From contig NC_006371.1 in NCBI RefSeq assembly GCF_000196255.1, forward strand, positions 1,291,236-1,355,235: a DNA stretch of 64,000 nucleotides. The letters run 5' to 3'. A program made the translations under genes and the position numbers. The notes beneath the pieces were generated by a model. That model was given only the letters and a program-made list of their open reading frames with translations, did not search any database and was not told where the DNA came from. This document shows, one piece after another, positions 58,491-64,000 of this stretch. Source of the DNA: Photobacterium profundum SS9 (GTDB lineage Bacteria; Pseudomonadota; Gammaproteobacteria; Enterobacterales; Vibrionaceae). The stretch's first letter is position 1. Each line of letters begins with the position of its first letter.

Positions 58491-58589
58491 AACGCCGAAC
58501 ATAAGTTGCACCACGGCTAACTCACCAAGCACACTCAACTCCATACCAAAACTGCGGAGTAAAACGTGTCAACTTCATGTTTTTGTTAA
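58491..58589. repeat. attC-like site 3
   Basis: Begins TAACGCCGAACATAAGTTGC, ends CAACTTCATGTTTTTGTTA, continuing AAC so that GTTAAAC fits the integrase core GTTRRRY exactly. Best-preserved copy. Confidence 0.85.
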
Positions 58590-58692
58590 ACCTACCATTT
58601 CGTATAAGTACAAACAGTCATTTTACTAATAGCAAAACTCAATACTACAAACTATAATGACCGAATAGAAGACCTATTAAGAGACCTTTAAG

Positions 58693-58941
58693 ATGACCGC
58701 ACGTATCCTTGCTGATGTTGCTGCTAGCATTACAGAGCTTAAAGCTAACCCAATGAAAGTCGTATCAAGTGCTTATGGTGAACCTGTTGCTGTATTGAAT
58801 AGAAATGAACCTGCATTCTATTGTGTACCAGCTGAAGCCTACGAACTACTTATGGATCGTTTAGAAGATCTTGAACTGCTTGCAATTGCAAAAGAACGTC
58901 AAGATGAGCCAAGCATCACGGTAGATATCAATGAGCTATAA
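58693..58941 (+). CDS. Phd/YefM-type antitoxin (StbD/RelB-like)
   Basis: 82 aa: ARILADVAASITELKANPMK, EPVAVLNRNEPAFYCVP and AYELLMDRLEDLELL, the Phd/YefM fold with acidic C-terminus. Overlaps the toxin gene by 11 nt. Cassette bounded by attC sites 3 and 4. Confidence 0.88.
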   Translation: MTARILADVAASITELKANPMKVVSSAYGEPVAVLNRNEPAFYCVPAEAYELLMDRLEDLELLAIAKERQDEPSITVDINEL

Positions 58942-59221
58942 GTTAGACTTCAAGAAATCAGCCCTAAAAGAGTGGAAAAAACTTGGTGCTACACTTCGTG
59001 AACAGTTTAAAAAGAAGCTGATTGAGCGATTGGAAAACCCACATGTACCGGCTTCAAAACTGTCTGGAGCCGATAATATGTATAAAATCAAACTACGACA
59101 ATCTGGTTACCGCTTAGTTTATGAAGTAAACGATGGTGTCATCACTGTTACCGTTCTTGCTGTTGGGAAACGTGAACGAAGCGAAGTATACAAGAATGCC
59201 ATGCGTAGAACTGATTCGTAG
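58931..59221 (+). CDS. relE: RelE/StbE-type toxin
   Basis: 96 aa: LDFKKSALKEWKKLGATLRE, KLSGADNMYKIKLRQSGYRL and VLAVGKRERSEVY, the RelE mRNA-interferase fold with the basic active-site residues. Ends four bases before attC site 4. Confidence 0.9.
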   Translation: MSYKLDFKKSALKEWKKLGATLREQFKKKLIERLENPHVPASKLSGADNMYKIKLRQSGYRLVYEVNDGVITVTVLAVGKRERSEVYKNAMRRTDS

Positions 59222-59224
59222 GTT

Positions 59225-59321
59225 TAACGTCTAACATAAGTTGCACCACGAACAACTAACCAAGCGCACTGAACTCCACACCAAAACTGCGGAGTAAAAC
59301 GTGTCAACTTGATGTTTTTAT
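59225..59321. repeat. attC-like site 4
   Basis: TAACGTCTAACATAAGTTGC ... GTGTCAACTTGATGTTTTTA. Middle part has diverged (CACGAACAACTAACC). Confidence 0.8.
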
Positions 59322-59668
59322 AACCGATATAAATCAAAAACTTAAATCCAAAATACAACGTAAAGCTTTCAACAACAACTCGCCTTTTCTCTTTTGCGAT
59401 TCACTCAACACAACTCAATAATCACAGCGTGGATTATCACTAAAAGCGACTGAGTAAACGCTGAAGCCAAACACAACCAGATGAAAACCTTTGTTGCGGT
59501 ACGCGAATATTGAAGAATTATCTGCCTACTTGGCAATGAATTTTGAGCGAAAAATTTGAACCGCAACGGGCACAATAACCAACAATGTCAGTGGAAAATT
59601 GCGGCTAAAGAACTTATTGAGCACGATAGAAACTTGGCAAAAAAGCCTTATATATACCAAGCCTTAAA

Positions 59669-61070
59669 CCATAGGTATCTACACAAAATGGTTACAAATT
59701 AACCAATCGGCCAAGAGAAGGGAACTGATCTAAGGATCAACGATCAAGAGAGTTAACTTTCATTTCATTAGTATTGACGATGACTCTTTTTGAACAACAT
59801 CAATTACCCTGTATCCTTGAATCAAGATTATCTAAGCGTTATCAGACCCTTATAATGGAACACATGACAGTTAATTCTAGCAATGCACCAGGTGTAAAAT
59901 CTCTTCGCCACCACACACAATCATGGGCATCGACACAAGCAACATGGCGTTTTTATCATAATGAGGATGTGACTTTTCCTATGCTAAGTGGCCCGATGCT
60001 GGGACTTGCTCGTTCTGGTGTGAAAGAAAGTCAAAGTCGATATGTATTAATGGCTCATGATTGGTGCCATATCAATTTCGCTAAACATCATAGTAAGTTA
60101 GATAAAACTAAGATGTCACACGCTCTCGATGTTGGCTACGAACTGCAAGCGTCTTTATTGGTAGACGCAAATACTGGCGCACCCATTGCTCCAGCAGGTC
60201 TTAACTTACTGACAAGCAACGGTATTTATCAATGCCGAAGCCAAGAGTTACAACCCAAGCAAAGTCACCTAGATTCACTCTTTGACAGCATTCATTGGCA
60301 AGAACAATTACATTTAGACAAGCCCCTGGTGCATGTTGTTGATAGAGAAGCAGATTCAGCGAAAGACTTAAGACGTTTAGGCTCAGTTCACTGGCTAACT
60401 CGAACTAAAAAAGGCTCAACGTTCCGTCACGAAGGTCAGTTTAAAACGGCTGAAATCATCAGTCGAACAATCTCCCCAGACTTGAAAGGTGTTATTTCTC
60501 TTCGAGGTAAAGAGGGCTATTTGTTTGTTGGTGAAACGACTGTTGAGTTACACCGGAAATCAGAAAAGCTCGCGTCAGCGGCGCCCACCTGTCGCTTTGT
60601 TATGAGCCTGGTCACGGATGATGAAGGTAAAGAGCTAGCAAGATGGTATCTGCTGTCTAACGTGTTGGATGTTGATGCAACAGAGATTGCAACGTGGTAT
60701 TGCCATCGCTGGAATATTGAATCTTGGTTTAAGTTATTGAAGTCAGATGGTCATCAGTTAGAGAAATGGCAGCAAACTACTGCGGAGTCAATATTAAAGC
60801 GTCTGATCACAGCCAGTGTTGCAACGACGTTGATATTTAAGCTTTATTCGGACAGCTCGGATGAAGCTAATGAATTTAAAGGTTTTTTGGTTAAGCTGAG
60901 TGGTCGTTTAACTAAGCGAACAAAGCCTGTCACTCAGCCATCACTGCTTGCGGGACTATGGGTTTTCCTACAAATGTGTGAAGTACTAGATACCTACACC
61001 ATGGATGAGATAAACGCGATGAGGCAAATAGCCAGTTCGTTTTTTGCTCAATCTGTGTAGATACCTATGG
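59669..61070 (+). mobile_element. IS4-family insertion sequence, intact
   Basis: 1402 bp with perfect 17-bp inverted ends CCATAGGTATCTACACA and TGTGTAGATACCTATGG, flanked by 7-bp duplications CCTTAAA (59662-59668, 61071-61077). Cassette B shows the unoccupied site (AAGCCTCAAACAGC). Confidence 0.92.
59774..61060 (+). CDS. IS4-family transposase
   Basis: 428 aa. DDE residues in LMAHDWCHINF, VHVVDREADSAKDL and the Y-R-E-K block WYCHRWNIESWFKLLKSDG. The stop codon lies in the terminal repeat. Intact. Confidence 0.93.
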   Translation: MTMTLFEQHQLPCILESRLSKRYQTLIMEHMTVNSSNAPGVKSLRHHTQSWASTQATWRFYHNEDVTFPMLSGPMLGLARSGVKESQSRYVLMAHDWCHINFAKHHSKLDKTKMSHALDVGYELQASLLVDANTGAPIAPAGLNLLTSNGIYQCRSQELQPKQSHLDSLFDSIHWQEQLHLDKPLVHVVDREADSAKDLRRLGSVHWLTRTKKGSTFRHEGQFKTAEIISRTISPDLKGVISLRGKEGYLFVGETTVELHRKSEKLASAAPTCRFVMSLVTDDEGKELARWYLLSNVLDVDATEIATWYCHRWNIESWFKLLKSDGHQLEKWQQTTAESILKRLITASVATTLIFKLYSDSSDEANEFKGFLVKLSGRLTKRTKPVTQPSLLAGLWVFLQMCEVLDTYTMDEINAMRQIASSFFAQSV

Positions 61071-61185
61071 CCTTAAACCGCAATAACCGACAAACGAGGC
61101 TCACTGCATTTCGACTGACAAGATATTAAAAAAGCGACCACTTGCCGAAGAATAAACCATAAAGATAATGGCAAGATGACGGTTA

Positions 61186-61284
61186 TAACGTCTAACATAA
61201 GTTGCACCACGGCTAACTCACCAAGCGCACTGAACTCCATACCAAAACTGCGGAGTAAAACGTGTCAACTTGATGTTTTTGTTA
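61186..61284. repeat. attC-like site 5
   Basis: TAACGTCTAACATAAGTTGC ... GTGTCAACTTGATGTTTTTGTTA. Also encloses the smaller dyad ACTCC ... GGAGT common to all copies. Confidence 0.85.
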
Positions 61285-61741
61285 TAACCGATACAATTCA
61301 ATTACTTAAAATTATAATACAGCGAAAAACCCTCAACAACAGTTCGCCATTGCTCTTTTGCGATTCACTCAACGGTACTCATGACGAATTACGTAATTGT
61401 CACTTGAAACGACTTAGTAAACGCTGAAATTAGACAAGAACCAGATGATGACTTTTGTTGCGGTACGCGAATATTGAAGGATACCTTTGCCTACTTGGCA
61501 ATGGATTTAGATCCACAAAATATGAACCGCAATGTGCGTAATAAATAGCAACATCAGTGAACAATTGCGGCTAAAGAATTTATTGGGCACGATGACTAAT
61601 TGGCAATAAAACTGGTGAACACCAAGCCTCAAACAGCAATAACCGACAAACAAAACTCACTGCATTTCAACTAACAAGATATTAAAAAAGCGACCACTTG
61701 CCGAAGACCAAACCATAAAGATAATGACAATATGACGGTTA
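61285..61741. other. ORF-less cassette B
   Basis: 457 bp between attC sites 5 and 6, related to cassette A. Contains a small hairpin TTGCCTACTTGGCAA. It may carry a promoter or RNA, or may be a decayed cassette. Confidence 0.7.
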
Positions 61742-61840
61742 TAACGTCTAACATAAGTTGCACCACGACCAACTCACCAAGCACACTGAACTCCATACCA
61801 AAACCGCGGAGTAAAACGTGTCAACTTCATGTTTTTGTTA
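61742..61840. repeat. attC-like site 6
   Basis: TAACGTCTAACATAAGTTGC ... CAACTTCATGTTTTTGTTA. Copy nearest the integrase remnant. Confidence 0.85.
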
Positions 61841-61973
61841 GCAGTACGATGTAACTGAAATATAACTCAATGTTATGTCGTTCTAAATTGTAATGAACTG
61901 AACATCAAGTCAATTGACCTTAACACGCTTAAATATAAGCATTAAGCTACATTTTAGATAGCTAGGAATCAAC

Positions 61974-62600
61974 ATGAGCAACGTGACCATTAGAGATTTA
62001 CCTTATCGGCTACCAAAGACAACACGAGAGCAGCTAACAAAGCTTGCTAAAATAACATCTATTCCCAATAATTTGTTAGTTGGTGCTGGCGAGAAAGAAG
62101 TAGAAGCAATTTGCTACATGATTCTATACCGTCACCTTGGTCAACATCAACGCATAGAAGGGATGAAAGCTATTCGCTCTGTAAAGAAGCGAGCCTTAAT
62201 GGGAGAATTAATTCGCCGAACCCTCGACACAACCTTTATCAATCCTCAGTGGGGGATATGGTCATTAACAAATGATGAACTTAAAGCTGATATAAAATCT
62301 CATACCCCATTAAATACTATGGCAAGTCTGTTGGGATTCGGTACGTCAGCAGCTAGCATTAAAGATATTGTAAAAAAAATAACCGAAAAGAAAAAAGTCA
62401 GCAGTAATAACTTAATCACTTTCGTTATTTGGGGCTGTATTTACTTCAACGCTAAAGAACTTGAAAAAGCAACCACTGAAAAAGATCATCGCTCAACATT
62501 AAACTCATCAAGGTTTTGCTATTATGAAAAATCAGATAATTGGAATAATCGCCTTAATTGCAATATTATCAGCTATAATTTGGCGATGGGAAACAGCTGA
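61974..62600 (+). CDS. Cassette protein, PxWxxWxxxNDEL family (copy B)
   Basis: 208 aa. ILYRHL at about 50-55 and PQWGIWSLTNDEL at about 91-103 line up with copy A at 48739 without gaps in the second motif. A hydrophobic segment NNLITFVIWGCIYF follows near 165. The frame runs 77 nt into the next gene; the last 30 or so residues look random, and a frameshift near 62490 would instead end it at TTATGA, overlapping the next ATG. AGGAATC ribosome site. Function unknown. Confidence 0.7.
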   Translation: MSNVTIRDLPYRLPKTTREQLTKLAKITSIPNNLLVGAGEKEVEAICYMILYRHLGQHQRIEGMKAIRSVKKRALMGELIRRTLDTTFINPQWGIWSLTNDELKADIKSHTPLNTMASLLGFGTSAASIKDIVKKITEKKKVSSNNLITFVIWGCIYFNAKELEKATTEKDHRSTLNSSRFCYYEKSDNWNNRLNCNIISYNLAMGNS

Positions 62601-62694
62601 TAATGAATTAAAAAGCCAACTATTTTATCTTTTACTTGCTATTACTATTGGGCAGAATATTTGGCATGCTTTTAGAGATAAAATTAATCGATGA
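62524..62694 (+). CDS. Small two-TM membrane protein of the cassette
   Basis: 56 aa: MKNQIIGIIALIAILSAIIW (TM1), a short polar loop ETADNELKSQ, TM2 (LFYLLLAITIGQNIW) and a basic tail RDKINR. Overlaps the gene before it, as the membrane partner does in the 48463-49407 pair. Too short for most gene finders. Confidence 0.65.
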   Translation: MKNQIIGIIALIAILSAIIWRWETADNELKSQLFYLLLAITIGQNIWHAFRDKINR

Positions 62695-62704
62695 CTCGAT
62701 TAAA

Positions 62705-62735
62705 CTGCTCATGAGAACCAAAAACCCATGAGCAG
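62705..62735. terminator. Hairpin after the cassette gene pair
   Basis: Perfect 9-bp stem CTGCTCATG / CATGAGCAG with a 13-nt loop, 10 bp after the small gene. No T-run follows, so termination is uncertain. Confidence 0.4.
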
Positions 62736-63063
62736 TATCAGATATAGCAACCGTAGTACTGCTAACATTTTATTCAACGAACAAAGATCGCGTGTATCTT
62801 GCTCGTATATTCCTTCTTGAACTTTCTTACCTATGTACATCTAAACAAAACAACTTTCACATTTCACCCTATAAAGAGTAATAAATATACGATCAAGTAT
62901 CGTGTATCACGATTTTTATCACATCATTATGTAACTGATTTATCGAATATTTTATCATAATAAGATTTACCTCAAAAATCAGTACATTGCTAAAGGCGTG
63001 TATTCGAATAAGTGAAAAGTAACTTCTACTCTAATGCCTCCACTGTACAAAAAGACAGGTATT
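62736..63063. other. Region between last cassette and integrase remnant (possible attI)
   Basis: About 330 bases with no gene. In an integron attI and the integrase and cassette promoters would lie here; I could not pick out attI from sequence alone. Confidence 0.35.
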
Positions 63064-63351
63064 ATGGATATACCTACACCACTGAATTCAACATCTAGCC
63101 AGTTCTTACAAAAGTTTACCGCTTTTATACGAGTTAGAGGGCTTAGCTATGCTACAGAAAAAACGTACCTACACTGGGTGAAGCGATTCATCTTATTTAA
63201 TCAATACCGTTCGATGGATGAAATCAGTACTAACTGATATCGCCAGTTTTCTCGAACACCTTACGTTGAAGCTTGATGTTACAGTCAATACACAAAAAAC
63301 TGCGCTTAATGCATTAACATTGATAATGGGCTTTAAATACGCAGTGTTTTG
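63064..63351 (+). pseudogene. intI: IntI-like integron integrase, N-terminal fragment
   Basis: Start MDIPTPLNSTSS, then FLQKFTAFIRVRGLSYATEK, TYLHWVKRFILF and, after a frameshift at about 63230, LTDIASFLEHL...TQKTALNAL. This is the core-binding (SAM-like) domain in the same motif order as IntI1/IntIA (EQAYVHWVRAFIRF ... STHRQALAAL). It stops at 63351 as GFKYAVF; the catalytic domain with Arg-His-Arg-Tyr is absent. It could come from a related tyrosine recombinase, but its place at the array edge favours IntI. Confidence 0.7.
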
Positions 63352-63360
63352 ATTAATGGG

Positions 63361-64000
63361 CTACAGCTTTAGCTCCCAGCGCTCAAGTGGATCATCATGT
63401 GCAATACCTTTACCTCCCCAACGATCTACGCTATCAATTACCATGATTCGTTCTAGATTAGGGATGATTGTTTGCAGCTGCTTACTCACCTTTTTAGAGG
63501 TTAACAACCATAAGGTTTCATCTTCATTCAATAACCTGATAAGTGCTTGCTTATCATTTTCAGTCCACTCAAGCTCTGGCTTTGTAAGACGATCTACAAC
63601 AAACAACTGATTACCCGATGCGAAATCTTCTAACTCTTCAGACAATAAAACAACAGAATCGATTTCTTTTTCGATAAGTACTTGCTGCTGCTTGTTGATT
63701 AACTGACGAACAGCAATCATCAACTGCTGCTGATTTTTCTCGATTATTTTCGCTTGCTTTGGCCAAACACGTTGTAAGTCTTGGCTCACAATCGCGGTCA
63801 TTCTCGTTAGGTTCGTCGGGTTTAACCACGCAAATAATGACATACGCCCATCATCAATACGTAATGCAGCAACACCCTGCGCCCTTGGCGAAATAGCTTG
63901 CGATGCGTCGATTTCAATTAGCCCGATGTTGCCTTGCCTCGCATGAACATACAATGCATCTTGTGGCCAAATAGCCCCTAGAGTTATTGCCACAGTGGCT
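63361..64000 (-). CDS. TroA/ZnuA-like solute-binding protein, 5' end outside window
   Basis: At least 210 aa. ISPRAQGVAALRIDDGRMSL, WLNPTNLTRMTAIVSQDLQ and the long connecting helix (KIIEKNQQQLMIAVRQLINK) recall metal ABC-transporter binding proteins of cluster A-1, but the metal-ligand His pattern is weak, so it may be a non-metal paralog. An upstream GTG gives VAITLGAIWPQD, yet the frame continues past the edge, with a signal peptide probably further out. Confidence 0.55.
   Translation of the reverse strand, partial: ATVAITLGAIWPQDALYVHARQGNIGLIEIDASQAISPRAQGVAALRIDDGRMSLFAWLNPTNLTRMTAIVSQDLQRVWPKQAKIIEKNQQQLMIAVRQLINKQQQVLIEKEIDSVVLLSEELEDFASGNQLFVVDRLTKPELEWTENDKQALIRLLNEDETLWLLTSKKVSKQLQTIIPNLERIMVIDSVDRWGGKGIAHDDPLERWELKL

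Larger units (their letters stand above)
59322..61185. other. ORF-less cassette A, interrupted by IS4-family element
   Basis: Without the IS (59669-61070 plus one 7-bp repeat) the cassette is about 455 bp and aligns along its whole length with cassette B at 61285-61741. Shared blocks include TTGTTGCGGTACGCGAATAT, CTACTTGGCAATG and AAGCGACCACTTGCCG. I find no open frame conserved between the two. Confidence 0.75.

Noticed and set aside
48365..61840. CRISPR array
   Set aside because: Repeats are about 97 bp, palindromic and 350-6000 bp apart, with genes between them; no cas genes.
1..64000. tRNA or rRNA genes
   Set aside because: I saw no cloverleaf with conserved TTCGA arm or rRNA segments while reading; a tRNAscan run would settle it.

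Overview
The window looks like a chromosomal segment of a marine Vibrionaceae bacterium, most probably Photobacterium or a close relative. This is an inference from the AT-rich DNA, Vibrio-type gene content, a CsrB regulatory RNA, an integron cassette array and many insertion sequences. I ran no database search.

Layout. 0-3.5 kb is IS debris: a partial IS3 element that cut off a CHASE3 sensor gene, then an IS66-type transposase gene in two frames. 3.9-19.1 kb is ordinary chromosome: the ribosome-assembly GTPase RbgA, an MFS transporter, the sRNA CsrB (minus strand, about 7131-6739) with its promoter and a VarA/UvrY-type upstream box, a frameshifted hybrid histidine kinase divergent from a small phosphate-binding-like protein and a porin-like protein, a ROK sugar kinase, a MarR regulator/oxidoreductase pair and pqiABC. 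An intact IS50-like element with a 9-bp target duplication lies at 19.4-20.9 kb. 21-27.7 kb is a phenylalanine/tyrosine catabolic locus: phhAB on the minus strand, then hmgA, fahA, maiA and acetoacetyl-CoA synthetase on the plus strand, with a TyrR-like box between the two arms; hppD, the missing step, lies at 39.6-40.7 kb. Together these would take phenylalanine through tyrosine, hydroxyphenylpyruvate and homogentisate to fumarate and acetoacetyl-CoA. 27.9-46.5 kb holds a CobW GTPase, a TldD/TldE pair, a Fur-box-linked ABC ATPase with a poly-G frameshift, asparaginase II, ohrR-ohr, a thioesterase, an unusual membrane/coiled-coil/winged-helix protein, CHAD, glutathione peroxidase, adenine deaminase, AI-2E and DUF3087 proteins.

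47-63.4 kb is an accessory region: the remnant of an integron array. Six copies of a ~97-bp attC-like repeat (48365, 52257, 58491, 59225, 61186, 61742) separate cassettes carrying a ParDE module, a Phd/RelE module, genes of unknown function and two related cassettes with no open reading frame. It has been heavily invaded by IS30, IS91-like, IS66, IS3, ISAs1 and IS4 elements. At the right edge lies a frameshifted, truncated IntI-like fragment with no catalytic domain.

Most interesting: (i) two divergent copies of a two-gene cassette, a ~210-aa protein with a shared ILYRxL ... PxWxxWxxxNDEL signature followed by a small multi-pass membrane protein, which I take to be an undescribed cassette-borne system; (ii) the two ORF-less sister cassettes, one split by an IS with the empty site recognisable in the other; (iii) attC folds whose unpaired-base spacing points to a leftward array while most cassette genes read rightward.
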